Assembly: GCF_001592005.1 (NCBI RefSeq)
Contig: NZ_BCVZ01000007.1
Location: 62,001 to 126,000 of the forward strand
DNA length: 64,000 nt
Reading direction: 5' to 3'
Source of the DNA: Bacillus sonorensis NBRC 101234 = KCTC 13918
Lineage (GTDB): Bacteria > Bacillota > Bacilli > Bacillales > Bacillaceae
This document shows positions 9,082 through 20,016 of the stretch, piece by piece (the first letter of the stretch is position 1; each line of letters begins with the position of its first letter). A model generated the notes under the pieces. That model had not been told where the DNA came from. It made no database searches and worked only from the letters and a program-made list of their open reading frames with translations. A program made the position numbers and the translations under genes.

Positions 9082-9099
9082 ATATACTGTATTTAGTAT
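9082..9099. promoter_or_regulatory. Operator-like palindrome 2, before yhfY
   Basis: ATATACTGTATTTAGTAT matches the site before yhfZ at 15 of 18 positions (consensus ATATACTRTATTYWGTAT), with inverted TACT/AGTA arms. It lies directly ahead of the yhfY ribosome binding site and after the yhfZ terminator. Probably bound by YhfZ (inference). Confidence 0.6.
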
Positions 9100-9108
9100 T
9101 TTTATGTA

Positions 9109-9157
9109 AAAATGCGTGACCCAGTGCAACCTTTCCGTTGGGTCGGGTCCGCATTTT
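9109..9157 (-). terminator. Intrinsic terminator between yhfZ and yhfY
   Basis: On the minus strand AAAATGC-G-GACCC pairs with GGGTC-CGCATTTT, followed by TTTTTA; the arms start at the yhfZ stop codon. It suggests yhfZ can be transcribed on its own and that expression of yhfY and the downstream genes is controlled separately. Confidence 0.7.
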
Positions 9158-10085
9158 AATAGCGCGGTATTTTCTCCCCTTTTTCTACGATTTTTTGAAT
9201 GTCTAATATTTGTTTAACGCCAACCATACTCCACTTTTCTGTTATTTCTTGTTCTCTGCCGCCATCAATCATGATTACTGCTTCAGTTGTATCCTCGGAC
9301 ATTTTCTTTGCTTTCGGTGAACAAAAATCGACGGCTCTAAATGTTTGAATCATTCTTTCATCATCAGCATTCCAGACTGCGGCATCAATTTGTTTTGAAT
9401 TCAGCATATCAAACAGCTGCATATAATTGACATTTATAAATTCGGCATTCTTGCTTTCAAATTCAGCCATTGTTAGCCGCTTTTGGTCCAGAGACTCCAA
9501 ATCGACGCCTACTTTGACAGCACCCCTTACCGCATCCTCTTGAGAATCGGCTAAGAAAATTTTATGGGCATTTACATAACTGCCCGGTCCAAACCTTTTA
9601 AAGACTTTTAAGTTTGGATATTCTGCTATGGCGTCATCTGCTGTCAGTTTAGAAACAATTGCAAAATCGCTTCTCTTAGTGCGGACGGCTTCAATTCGAT
9701 TCACTCCACCGCGCATATAAATCAAGTTCACTGTTTTTCCGGCGGATTCAAAACCTTCGACGATTCCTGTTGCCAATCCCTCGTATTTTCTCGAATATGG
9801 AAGGGGCATGGAACCGATTAATGGTGCAATTCCTGCTATTTCGAGCAATAAATTGTTATCCTTGCTTACTAAATACGTCCCTAAATGGCCCCTTGCTTCC
9901 AATTGAATGGCTTTCATATCGGCTAATAAATTCAGCGCGCTTTGCACGGTTCCCCTTCCAATGGATAACTGATCACAATAGTCTGAAATACGGGGGATTT
10001 TTTCGCCTGTTTTGAGCCCCAACAATTCTTTCGCAATATTTTTGGCTGCCAATCCATTTTTAGAATAAAATTTTTCCCACATCAT
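9156..10085 (-). CDS. yhfZ: YhfZ, winged-helix transcription regulator with a binding-protein-like effector domain
   Basis: About 309 residues. Residues ~15-75 form a GntR-type winged helix (KIPRISDYCDQLSIGRGTVQSALNLL... in summary: a helix-turn-helix followed by the HLGTYLV wing). Residues ~85-300 resemble a two-lobed periplasmic-binding-like ligand domain, as in E. coli YhfZ. It is the first gene of the island and should be its local regulator; two similar palindromes lie before it and before yhfY. TTG (10088), ATG (10085) and ATG (10082) are all possible starts behind TAAGGA; I use the middle one. Ligand unknown. Confidence 0.82.
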   Translation of the reverse strand: MMWEKFYSKNGLAAKNIAKELLGLKTGEKIPRISDYCDQLSIGRGTVQSALNLLADMKAIQLEARGHLGTYLVSKDNNLLLEIAGIAPLIGSMPLPYSRKYEGLATGIVEGFESAGKTVNLIYMRGGVNRIEAVRTKRSDFAIVSKLTADDAIAEYPNLKVFKRFGPGSYVNAHKIFLADSQEDAVRGAVKVGVDLESLDQKRLTMAEFESKNAEFINVNYMQLFDMLNSKQIDAAVWNADDERMIQTFRAVDFCSPKAKKMSEDTTEAVIMIDGGREQEITEKWSMVGVKQILDIQKIVEKGEKIPRY

Positions 10086-10101
10086 CAATCTTCCTTAGAC
10101 A

Positions 10102-10153
10102 ATATACTATATTCTGTATAATTGATTATAAGTGATTGCACTTACACTTGCAA
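10102..10153 (-). promoter_or_regulatory. yhfZ promoter with operator-like palindrome 1
   Basis: A -35 TTGCAA (10148-10153) and a perfect -10 TATAAT (10125-10130) are separated by 17 bases on the minus strand. The palindrome ATATACTATATTCTGTAT (10102-10119, written on plus) overlaps the expected start of transcription, a position suited to repression. It matches the site before yhfY. Confidence 0.6.
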
Positions 10154-10181
10154 CAAATATTTTAAGCCATGATACTTTTCA

Positions 10182-10225
10182 AAAAAAGAAGCAGCCGAAA
10201 AGGCTGCTTCTTTTTTATGAATCAT
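10182..10225. repeat. Right copy of 44-bp direct repeat, containing the camS terminator and camS 3' end
   Basis: Identical to 2253-2296 except for two bases. It includes the stop codon and last two sense codons of camS and the hairpin AAGAAGCAGCC/GGCTGCTTCTT with T-run. It ends the ligA-camS operon. The two copies bracket the yhf island exactly. Confidence 0.88.
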
Positions 10226-11405
10226 AGATATGCACGGTCGGTTCTTTGGCTCCCGGCTTTTTCAGAATGAGCGCTTCCTGGCCGTCTGATGAGGTGATGT
10301 TGATTTCGACGTTCAGTTCGCTCTTGCCGTAATAATCCATGACTTCTCCGGTCAAAAATTGGGTGAAAGCGATCACTTCGCTTTTTCCGTAAAACTGCAT
10401 CGGAATGTTAATTTTCATTTCCTGCATTTGGTCGTCTTTGTACAATGCCGTTCCGACGACCCCTGTGTAATTAGGAAAATACGTTTCGACTTTATTTTTA
10501 AAACGTTTGAACAGCTCCGCGTCATCCGGATGTTTTGTCGTTCCGTCCGTTGACGGGAAGAACGTGTATTCTTCATTGATATTGTCCCAGCCGGTAATTT
10601 CGCTTGTACCGGCTTTCACATCGGTTTTGGCGATAAAGTTTCCGGGCACGATCGAGGATTTCGGCGCCTGTTTGTACAGGACGATCGTCAGCGGAATGTT
10701 TTTGAGGTCATCCATGTTCCGGATGCGTTTTGCCACTTCCTGAGCGATCTTTTCGCCCTCTGCTTTAATTTTTTTATCGCTGATGTTCACTTCTTTTTGC
10801 GGATCGCCGACATTTTCCCGGTAATAGTACACCGAGTTGAGCGCAAGGCCGATCACAACGCCGCCGAGCTCGATCGTATCTTTGTCTTTTCTGACGAGAT
10901 AATCGTGTTCAAGCATATGGGCCAGATAAACCGGGCTTTCTTCGTTTTGTTTTTCTTGAGAGCCGCTTCCGGAAAGAGGCGGATTCAGCCCGAGATTTTT
11001 AAAGTTTTTATCTTTTTTTTCCGCTTTTTTCAGGTCATTCCCTGTTTTTTTGCGGGCCAGCCAGTTTGTGATCGTGTCTTCGTCCAAATATTGGCCTTCC
11101 TGAAACAGATAATCTTTCGTTGAGAACGAGTCTTGAGCGAGGCGCATCATGCCTGTTTCAAATTCATCGATGTCAAGCCTCGTGTTCAAGCGGTCGGTCG
11201 TCAGTCCGCGCGCTTTTCCGGCTTTAAAAGGAATCACCATTTTGTAATAAGAATCAGAGATGTTGTATTTCGGGATGATGGCTTTTTCTTTTGACTTATT
11301 CGTCTTTTGAACCATCTCCTGCTCCTCTTCTCCCTTAAAATTCGGCGCACAGGCTGAGAGCATCAACATACTCGCAGCAGCCGCCAAAATCAATGCTTTT
11401 TTCAA
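10215..11405 (-). CDS. camS: CamS family sex-pheromone lipoprotein (YerH)
   Basis: A 396-residue lipoprotein: TTG start behind AGAGGAG, positive N-end, hydrophobic segment and lipobox LMLSAC with the acylated Cys at residue 19. The mature part matches the CamS family, named for the staphylococcal lipoprotein whose signal peptide yields pheromone cAM373. In Bacillus it is yerH, function unknown. It follows ligA by 15 bases in the pcrB-pcrA-ligA-camS operon, as in B. subtilis. Its 3' end forms part of the duplicated repeat flanking the yhf island. Confidence 0.9.
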   Translation of the reverse strand: MKKALILAAAASMLMLSACAPNFKGEEEQEMVQKTNKSKEKAIIPKYNISDSYYKMVIPFKAGKARGLTTDRLNTRLDIDEFETGMMRLAQDSFSTKDYLFQEGQYLDEDTITNWLARKKTGNDLKKAEKKDKNFKNLGLNPPLSGSGSQEKQNEESPVYLAHMLEHDYLVRKDKDTIELGGVVIGLALNSVYYYRENVGDPQKEVNISDKKIKAEGEKIAQEVAKRIRNMDDLKNIPLTIVLYKQAPKSSIVPGNFIAKTDVKAGTSEITGWDNINEEYTFFPSTDGTTKHPDDAELFKRFKNKVETYFPNYTGVVGTALYKDDQMQEMKINIPMQFYGKSEVIAFTQFLTGEVMDYYGKSELNVEINITSSDGQEALILKKPGAKEPTVHIYDS

Positions 11406-11420
11406 TAGAAAACACTCCTC

Positions 11421-13442
<2,022 letters not shown>

Positions 13443-13457
13443 TCAGGTCTTTTGCCA

Positions 13458-15677
13458 TTATTGCTTTTCAATTGGCGCAAAGGCCGCGAGCAGACGTTTG
13501 ACTCCGATCGGACTCGGAAAGGCGATATCAAGCTCTGTTGATTCACCCGCTCCTTTCACGCTGACGACCGTACCCACGCCCCATTTTTTATGGGAGGCTT
13601 TATCTCCGACGGCCCAGTCGATTCCGTCTCCGCCGGTTTTGCTGTAGGATGCCGCCGGACGGCTGACGGGTCCTCTCCGTTCTGGCTTGCGTCCGAACGG
13701 TGCGGCTGCCGTGCTCTTCTTCTCATTTAGATTGTCCAATAATTCTTCCGGTATTTCCGCGATAAAACGCGATTCCGGATTCATATTCGTTCTGCCGAAT
13801 AATGTCCGCATCCGCGCGTTTGTTAAGTAAAGCTCTTCTTCGGCCCTTGTAATGCCGACATAAGCGAGCCGCCGCTCCTCTTCCATTTCCGCTTCCTCCA
13901 TCAGGGAGCGGCTGTGCGGGAAGACGCCTTCTTCAAGTCCCATTAAAAAGACGACCGGAAATTCCAGCCCTTTTGCGGCATGGAGTGTCATTAAGATCAC
14001 GGCTTCATTGTTTCCGGATTCCTCTTCCTGCTGGTCAAGCTGGTCGATATCGGCGATCAGCGCCAAATCCGTCAAAAAGGCGATGAGCGATTTATCTTCG
14101 CTTTGCTGCTCAAAGTTTTTCGTCACGGATAAAAACTCGTCGATATTTTCAAGCCGGCTTTGGGCTTCGAGCGATTTTTCCGCTTTGAGCATTTCGCGGT
14201 ATTCGGTTTTCTCGAGAATTTCTTCCGTCAGTTCTGTGACGGATAAGTATTCCTGCATATTCGTTAAATTTTCAATCATCTGTCTGAAGTCATCAAGGGC
14301 ATTGGCCGCTTTCCCGCTGAGGCCGATAAAATCGACCTGGCCGAGCGCTTCAAACAGGGACAATCCGTTCATGTCCGCATATGCGGCGATTTTATCGACG
14401 GAGGTCGCCCCGACGCCGCGCTTTGGCACATTGACGATTCTGGCAAAGCTGATATCATCATCCGGATTTGCGACAAGGCGCAAATAAGCGAGAATGTCTT
14501 TAATTTCTTTCCTGTCGTAGAACTTCGTTCCGCCGACGATATTGTAGCTGATGTTTGCTTTCATCAGCGTTTCTTCGATGACGCGGGACTGGGCGTTTGT
14601 CCGGTATAAAATCGCAATATCGGAATAGGAGCGCTTGCCGGATTGGACGAGCTCCCGGATTTTGCCCGCCACAAACTGTCCTTCGCCAAACTCGTTGTCC
14701 CCTCTGAAATAGGAGATTTTCGCCCCTTCGTCATTTTCAGTCCAAAGTTTTTTGGGCTTTCTGTTTGAGTTGTTCTTGATCACTTCATTGGCCGCATTTA
14801 AGATCCGCTTCGTCGATCTGTAGTTCTGTTCGAGTAAAATGACGCTCGCATTCGGATAATCTTTTTCAAAAGACAGGATGTTGGCGATGTCCGCTCCGCG
14901 CCATCTGTAGATCGACTGGTCCGAGTCCCCGACAACGCAGATGTTCTGGAAGCGCTGGGCCATTTTTTTGACGAGCAAATATTGCGCCCTGTTCGTATCC
15001 TGATACTCATCGACATGAATATATTGAAATTTGCGCTGATAGTATTCAAGAACTTCCGGCACCCGGTCAAACAGGCGGATCGTCGTCATGATTAAATCGT
15101 CAAAATCAAGGGACTGATTTTTCCGCAGTTTTTTCTGATAATCTTTGTAGACGTCGCTGACAACCTGCTCAAAAAAGCCGCCCGCCGTTTTCTCATATTC
15201 CTCCGGGTCGATCAGTTCATTTTTCGCCCCGCTGATGGAGCCGAGAATGCTCCGCGGATCAAATTTTTTCGGATCGATGTTTCGTTCTTTCAAGATCCCT
15301 TTAATGACTGAGAGCTGGTCAGATGTATCAAGAATCGAGAAATTGCGGTTAATCCCGATACGGTCGATGTCTCTCCGCAAAATTCTCACACACATGCTGT
15401 GAAAGGTCGAAATCCAAATGTCGTCAGCCCCCGGTCCGAGAATGCTTTCGACACGGTCTTTCATCTCTCTCGCCGCTTTGTTCGTAAACGTAATCGCGAG
15501 GATGTTCCACGGGGCGACGCGCTTTTCCGCCATTAAATAAGCGATTCGATGGGTCAAAACCCTCGTTTTTCCGCTTCCCGCGCCGGCCATGATCAAAAGC
15601 GGCCCATCCGTTGTTTTGACCGCTTCCTGCTGTACGTTATTCAACCCATTTAATAATTGGTCGCTAATATAATTCAA
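13458..15677 (-). CDS. pcrA: ATP-dependent 3'-5' DNA helicase PcrA
   Basis: UvrD/Rep-type SF1A helicase of 739 residues, same as B. subtilis PcrA. Walker A AGAGSGKT (31-38), Walker B DEYQDTN (223-229), QNYRST, and the later HAAKGLEF and VGITRA motifs are present. The C-terminal ~60 residues ([21 protein letters not shown]) are the Tudor-like RNA-polymerase-interacting domain. Start is TTG within attTTGaat; GAGG lies rather far (about 13 bases), but the length and N-terminal sequence agree with the family. Acts in repair, rolling-circle replication and removal of RecA. Second gene of the pcrB operon. Confidence 0.98.
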   Translation of the reverse strand: MNYISDQLLNGLNNVQQEAVKTTDGPLLIMAGAGSGKTRVLTHRIAYLMAEKRVAPWNILAITFTNKAAREMKDRVESILGPGADDIWISTFHSMCVRILRRDIDRIGINRNFSILDTSDQLSVIKGILKERNIDPKKFDPRSILGSISGAKNELIDPEEYEKTAGGFFEQVVSDVYKDYQKKLRKNQSLDFDDLIMTTIRLFDRVPEVLEYYQRKFQYIHVDEYQDTNRAQYLLVKKMAQRFQNICVVGDSDQSIYRWRGADIANILSFEKDYPNASVILLEQNYRSTKRILNAANEVIKNNSNRKPKKLWTENDEGAKISYFRGDNEFGEGQFVAGKIRELVQSGKRSYSDIAILYRTNAQSRVIEETLMKANISYNIVGGTKFYDRKEIKDILAYLRLVANPDDDISFARIVNVPKRGVGATSVDKIAAYADMNGLSLFEALGQVDFIGLSGKAANALDDFRQMIENLTNMQEYLSVTELTEEILEKTEYREMLKAEKSLEAQSRLENIDEFLSVTKNFEQQSEDKSLIAFLTDLALIADIDQLDQQEEESGNNEAVILMTLHAAKGLEFPVVFLMGLEEGVFPHSRSLMEEAEMEEERRLAYVGITRAEEELYLTNARMRTLFGRTNMNPESRFIAEIPEELLDNLNEKKSTAAAPFGRKPERRGPVSRPAASYSKTGGDGIDWAVGDKASHKKWGVGTVVSVKGAGESTELDIAFPSPIGVKRLLAAFAPIEKQ

Positions 15678-15737
15678 AATCCGTTCACCGCCTCTTCAAA
15701 CATATGTTCTATTATAAACCAATCCGGTTAGTTTCGC

Positions 15738-16424
15738 TCATTTTTTTACGGCCTTCACCGTTTTCAACGCTTGTCCAAAATCTTCATAAATCGCATTTCC
15801 GACAACGACGACATCGGCATATTCAGCCATGTTTGCCGCAGTTTCCGGGTTTTTGATACCGCCGCCGTAAAATAAAGTCGTATCGGTCAGAACGGCTTTT
15901 GTTTCTTTGACGATCTCGGCATCCCCGAGCATCCCGCTGTATTCCAGATAAAAAACCGGCAGATGGAACAGTTTTTCGGCCAGTCTCGCGTACGCTTTGA
16001 TATCCTCAAGCTCAAGCGCAGGATTTGCATTTGTCAAAGCTGCCGCCTTGCAGTCCTTGTTTAAGATACAATAGCCTTCCACAATGATCTCTTCCGGTGA
16101 CATCAGCTCACCGTATTCTTTCATTGCCTCTTTATGTAGACCGACGATCCAGTCTGGATTATTGCTGTTCAGCACGGTAGGGATAAAATAAAGGTCAAAT
16201 CCCGGCACAATCGCATCAATCGTGGATACTTCAAGGACGCACGGCACTAAAAAACGCCGAACCTTTGACATGAGGCGCAGCACGTCATCCTCTGTGACAT
16301 TGTCGCTTCCGCCGATCAAAATCGCATCTGTTCCCGATTCACACAGCTGTTCAAGCTGATCGTCCGTTATATCTTTATTGGGATCGAGTTTAAAGACATG
16401 CTTCCACTCGGTAATATCGTACAT
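15738..16424 (-). CDS. pcrB: Heptaprenylglyceryl phosphate synthase PcrB
   Basis: Transfers a heptaprenyl group from heptaprenyl diphosphate to sn-glycerol-1-phosphate, making an archaeal-type ether lipid in Bacillales. TIM barrel of 228 residues, equal to B. subtilis PcrB. Visible are DAILIGGSDNV (phosphate/metal region), the substrate-binding YLEYSGMLGD and FYGGGIKNPE near the C-terminus. The frame extends ten codons upstream, but GGAGGAG lies eight bases before MYDITEWKH, which fixes this start. First gene of the pcrB-pcrA-ligA-camS operon. Confidence 0.95.
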   Translation of the reverse strand: MYDITEWKHVFKLDPNKDITDDQLEQLCESGTDAILIGGSDNVTEDDVLRLMSKVRRFLVPCVLEVSTIDAIVPGFDLYFIPTVLNSNNPDWIVGLHKEAMKEYGELMSPEEIIVEGYCILNKDCKAAALTNANPALELEDIKAYARLAEKLFHLPVFYLEYSGMLGDAEIVKETKAVLTDTTLFYGGGIKNPETAANMAEYADVVVVGNAIYEDFGQALKTVKAVKK

Positions 16425-16517
16425 GAAAAAAGCTCCTCCAATCGTTCTTACCATTTAAATATTATAACAAATTCACCCCTGTTGGAAAAACGGATTCCCG
16501 AAGAAAGATTTGGGCGT

Positions 16518-16554
16518 AAAAAAACCGCCTGCGCTCTTAAAGCCAGGCGGTTTT
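16518..16554 (-). terminator. Intrinsic terminator of yerC
   Basis: AAAACCGCCTG pairs with CAGGCGGTTTT; on the minus strand it is followed by seven T residues. It separates yerC from the pcrB operon. Confidence 0.85.
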
Positions 16555-16564
16555 GCGATCTTCC

Positions 16565-16876
16565 TCACGAAGATGATTCAGATTCTTTTTCTTTTACACG
16601 GTCCAGTGCCATAATATATGCGTCATTTCCGTAATTCAGGCAGCGTTTGACCCTGGAAATGGTCGCGGTGCTCGCTCCGGTCTCGGTTTCTATTTTGTGG
16701 TACGTGTTGCCGTCGCGAAGCATTCTGGCTACTTCGAGCCGCTGAGCCAGCGATTGAATTTCATTTATGGTACACAGATCATCGAAAAAACGGTAGCATT
16801 CTTCGAGATCCCTCAATGACAGGATGGATTGAAAAAGCTGGTCAAGCTCTCTCCCGCGTAATTTATCGATCTGCAT
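16565..16876 (-). CDS. yerC: YerC/YecD family TrpR-like DNA-binding protein
   Basis: A 103-residue protein of the TrpR superfamily. Residues ~45-90 hold the helix-turn-helix (RLEVARMLRDGNTYHKI then GASTATISRVKRCLNYGND). In B. subtilis YerC is a small putative regulator with this size. GAAGGTG is seven bases ahead of the ATG. It lies two bases after the yerB stop and ends at a strong terminator, so yerB and yerC are probably one unit. Regulated genes unknown. Confidence 0.88.
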   Translation of the reverse strand: MQIDKLRGRELDQLFQSILSLRDLEECYRFFDDLCTINEIQSLAQRLEVARMLRDGNTYHKIETETGASTATISRVKRCLNYGNDAYIMALDRVKEKESESSS

Positions 16877-16878
16877 CG

Positions 16879-17868
16879 TTACACACCTTCTCCTTTACTA
16901 ATAGAAACCTTGCTGAGATCGGGAATGATGTTGATCCACGTTTTTCCCGGAACAAAAGGAACGGTTTTTCCGTCCTTCACCGGTATGATCCGGCCGTCTT
17001 CATTCTTCCAATCGACTTGGCGGACTTCCCCGTTTTGCAGAAGCAGCCCTTGTCCGCCTGATCGCAGGTCAATATCCCTTCTCCCGTCGGTATCTTTTAC
17101 TTGATGTTCGGCTTCCACTATTAAAATATTTTGAAGAACAACCGGTTCTTCTGTTTCAAGGTCTGTTGTCAACATGCCGTCTGATGTTCTCACATAACCG
17201 CCAGCCTTTTTATCATAACCATATTCAACGTTGTTTGTAACGTTTTTTGTGCCATAATCTAACCGAGCCGAATAAGGCGTCCCGGAAGATGCAGCACGGG
17301 CGGTTATAAATGTATACGGTTCTGTGCTGGCTTTCATGGAATATCCCTTATCATCGGCAGCTTTTTTGATATTTTTAAATGAAGTATACGAATTATGGGG
17401 CGCTTCCCGGAAGTCTGTTCTCCAAAACAAACTGCCATCATAATCCATTCCATTGATATGATCGGAGTCACCGCTTTTAAGCCGGTTTTTGGCACCGGGA
17501 CTCCAGCCGTGGTGCACCAATAGGCCGTCAAAGCCAAGAGCCAAATCAATGAAATACTCGCGCGCGCTTCTGACGGGACCCGCAGCTTCAGGCATCTCGC
17601 TTTGGTAAATCGCCAAAAATCTTGTGATCGGGCCTTCACTCAGAGCCTCAATTACGATGTCCGCCTTGCTCAATCCCGACTGCGGTCTTGCCTTTGGATG
17701 ATTGTTCACCACAACGGCAAGCGGCCGCTGCTGAACATTCCCATCCGCTTCCAAACCCGTCAGCGGATAGATATTTTTATCGGCTTCCCGTTTTTCTTTG
17801 GGCTGGCATGACATAAGCAGCACAGCACAGGCTATACACAGCAGTACTCTTGCGTATCGATTGGTCAT
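16879..17868 (-). CDS. yerB: YerB, DUF3048 lipoprotein
   Basis: A 329-residue secreted lipoprotein: signal segment VLLCIACAVLLMSC, with the lipobox cysteine near residue 21, then QPKEKREAD. The mature part carries DUF3048 features: PLAVVVNNHPKARPQSG, ADIVIEALSEGPITRFLAIYQ and the C-terminal GKTWINIIPDLSKV. Function unknown in B. subtilis. GGGAG stands seven bases upstream of the ATG. It is between yerA and yerC in the conserved order. Confidence 0.9.
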   Translation of the reverse strand: MTNRYARVLLCIACAVLLMSCQPKEKREADKNIYPLTGLEADGNVQQRPLAVVVNNHPKARPQSGLSKADIVIEALSEGPITRFLAIYQSEMPEAAGPVRSAREYFIDLALGFDGLLVHHGWSPGAKNRLKSGDSDHINGMDYDGSLFWRTDFREAPHNSYTSFKNIKKAADDKGYSMKASTEPYTFITARAASSGTPYSARLDYGTKNVTNNVEYGYDKKAGGYVRTSDGMLTTDLETEEPVVLQNILIVEAEHQVKDTDGRRDIDLRSGGQGLLLQNGEVRQVDWKNEDGRIIPVKDGKTVPFVPGKTWINIIPDLSKVSISKGEGV

Positions 17869-17893
17869 ACATTAGCTCCCGCTCTTTTATATT

Positions 17894-19633
17894 TTAACGC
17901 ATTATCGATGGAAAGAGTACAGTTTTTTTCATGACATCAAAGATCCCTTTCGGCGTCACCCTGATGTATGGCAGATGGGTGCTTTGCAAGAAAAGCAGAG
18001 TAAAGACCGGATCGGTGAACACGTACCCTCTTTCAAATAGAAGTTCTTTCAGCCTGTTTTCCCGCTCAAGCACTTTCTCATACGTCTCATTTGATGCCCC
18101 GCCGCCTAAATGAAGAGGAATTTCGTGCAGGATTTTGCCGCTTTCGGCTAATACGATTCCGCCGCCGATGTCTTTCATCCGTTTAAATGCCAGCAGCATG
18201 TCTTCTTTATTTTTGCCGATGGCCACGATGTCCCCCGTGGTGGAATACGAGCTGACAAACCCTTGAACGCGGGATGCAAATCCCTTTAGCATCGTATTGA
18301 CCCGCCATTTGCCTTTTTTATCGAACATGGCGAGATAGCTTTCATCATGATCGAAAGACAGCTGATTGACCGAGTTGTCAATCTCAATCGTATAAGGCTC
18401 CATGATCACGTCGTTCCGCATCTTCAAGCCGAGCGGCATGGAAAACTGCAAATCGTCCATCGTTAGATCATATGAAAGGTTCAGAGGGACAAGACCGCCT
18501 TTTTTCCATTCGGGCTCTGAAAACATTTCCGTGTTCACGCCGTCTGATTTTAAGATTCGGCCTTTTGCAAGGACCGTTACCGGAGTCGGGTTTTCAGGGC
18601 TTTCTAAAATGTTTAATGTCGCATATCGACCAGGTGCGACGACGCCGAGAAGGTCTTCAAGCTGATAGTATTTCGCAATATTAAATCCGGCCATATTATA
18701 AGCGTCAATCGCCGGAACGCCCTCTTCAAGGGCAATCGAAATCAGCTGGTTTGTCATGCCTTCCTTATAGAAATTCGGCGTGGCGCCATCCGTTGTGTAA
18801 AACATATGGTCATAATGGCGGAATCCCTCTTCATGCAGCTCACGCAGAATCGTTCTCAGATCCGGACGTATCGAAGAATGCCTTAATCCGGCATAATAGC
18901 CAAGCTCAAGCCGCTTTAATACCTCTTTTCCCGTCATCGCTTCATGATCCGCATCCGCGCCGAACAGTTTCATTTTTGTCAGCGTTTTCTCGGAGGCGCC
19001 GGGAAAATGGCCTTCGATCCGTTTCCGCCTTCTTTTCGTGCATTGCATGCAGTGAAGCATCAGGTCGTCTCCTTCTAAAAGACGCGGCCAGCCTGTCATT
19101 TCTCCTCCCTGAATCACGTCAGGATGCTCGCCCCAGTGCTTCCGGTAGTCAATCGAAAGCATTTGGTCTTCCTCAGGCACCTCTGTCTGCAAATCATACC
19201 TTGACCACCAGTAATAGTGAACAGGCTGTTTTTTCAGTTCTTCCAAAATAGAAAACGCTTTCTTTTTTCCGCAATGCAAAAGCAAAAACAGGTTGTCGTT
19301 CACCAATGTCGTTGTTCCAAACTGTGACACATATTCAGCCAAAGTTTGGGGATTATAAATTTGAAAAGGATGCGCATGCGGCTCAATATATCCTGGTACA
19401 ATGTATTTTCCTTCACAATCTATGGTAGTTTTAACAGCCGTTTTCGGAAGGTCACGGCCGACATAAACGATTCTGTCATGATGAATCCATACGTTTGCAG
19501 AGATCCACTGCTTTAAATACGGGTTCAATACGTATGCATTTCGTAAAAGGAGCGTTGGGAGCGACCTTGAACTTACAACATCAACTTGTGATCTGATGTC
19601 TTTATTTTTCCAATTTAAGGTGCGTTCGAACAT
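17894..19633 (-). CDS. yerA: YerA, adenine deaminase-like amidohydrolase
   Basis: A 579-residue amidohydrolase of the adenine deaminase type (AdeC/YerA). Metal-binding EPHAHPF lies near residue 84, followed by a TIM barrel and the C-terminal domain with GGGIVLAESGKI and LGGGASNETYEK. Known AdeC enzymes convert adenine to hypoxanthine with Mn/Fe; whether YerA does so is not established. ATG with AAAGGAG nine bases upstream. Its place beside the purine operon is conserved in B. subtilis and fits a salvage role by context only. Confidence 0.85.
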   Translation of the reverse strand: MFERTLNWKNKDIRSQVDVVSSRSLPTLLLRNAYVLNPYLKQWISANVWIHHDRIVYVGRDLPKTAVKTTIDCEGKYIVPGYIEPHAHPFQIYNPQTLAEYVSQFGTTTLVNDNLFLLLHCGKKKAFSILEELKKQPVHYYWWSRYDLQTEVPEEDQMLSIDYRKHWGEHPDVIQGGEMTGWPRLLEGDDLMLHCMQCTKRRRKRIEGHFPGASEKTLTKMKLFGADADHEAMTGKEVLKRLELGYYAGLRHSSIRPDLRTILRELHEEGFRHYDHMFYTTDGATPNFYKEGMTNQLISIALEEGVPAIDAYNMAGFNIAKYYQLEDLLGVVAPGRYATLNILESPENPTPVTVLAKGRILKSDGVNTEMFSEPEWKKGGLVPLNLSYDLTMDDLQFSMPLGLKMRNDVIMEPYTIEIDNSVNQLSFDHDESYLAMFDKKGKWRVNTMLKGFASRVQGFVSSYSTTGDIVAIGKNKEDMLLAFKRMKDIGGGIVLAESGKILHEIPLHLGGGASNETYEKVLERENRLKELLFERGYVFTDPVFTLLFLQSTHLPYIRVTPKGIFDVMKKTVLFPSIMR

Positions 19634-19757
19634 TCACATACTCTCCTTTACATGTAATGACCCTATGTTAACACATTTACTATTGTCACGCATTACCATT
19701 CCGTTACAATTTTTCGAAAACACACTTTATTTAATTATTTTAATCGGAGGAATCAAT

Positions 19758-19985
19758 ATGAAGCAAAACATCGGACTGTTTGACGCCTTATTCCGCATCG
19801 CCTGCGGGCTTACGATCCTGTCCGCGGCGGCGGCCAAATTCACGAGAAAGCCGTGGTGCAGAATGACGCTCTTTTGCATGTTTATGGGTGCGATGAAAAC
19901 CGCTTCCGGCATCCTGAGATTCTGTCCCATGACTTATGTATGCCAGACATATATGAAGCAGAGCGAATCCGAAGGACAATCGTAA
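19758..19985 (+). CDS. DUF2892-like small membrane protein
   Basis: 75 residues with two membrane helices separated by a short loop, beginning MKQNIGLFDALFRIACGL. The N-terminal pattern (IGxxDRxxRxxxG-like) and a cysteine-containing end (RFCPMTYVC) fit DUF2892 proteins, which often accompany rhodanese domains. The start follows CGGAGG by seven bases; the longer frame overlaps yerA and has no RBS. It is alone on the plus strand between yerA and the P450 gene. Function unknown. Confidence 0.7.
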   Translation: MKQNIGLFDALFRIACGLTILSAAAAKFTRKPWCRMTLFCMFMGAMKTASGILRFCPMTYVCQTYMKQSESEGQS

Positions 19986-20016
19986 AAAAAGCACCCCTGT
20001 TGGGATGCTTTTTTTC
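19984..20016. terminator. Bidirectional terminator between the DUF2892 gene and cypA
   Basis: AAAAAAAGCACCCC and GGGATGCTTTTTTT pair around a TGTT loop with one internal mismatch, with A- and T-runs on both sides. It serves both convergent genes. Confidence 0.85.

Noticed and set aside
10182..10225. The repeat as a mere coincidence of similar terminators
   Set aside because: Identity extends through loop and beyond the stem into camS codons, more than expected from terminator convergence; kept as a finding but not proven.
19596..19757. 54-codon N-terminal extension of the DUF2892 protein
   Set aside because: It overlaps yerA antisense and lacks an RBS; CGGAGG marks the later ATG.
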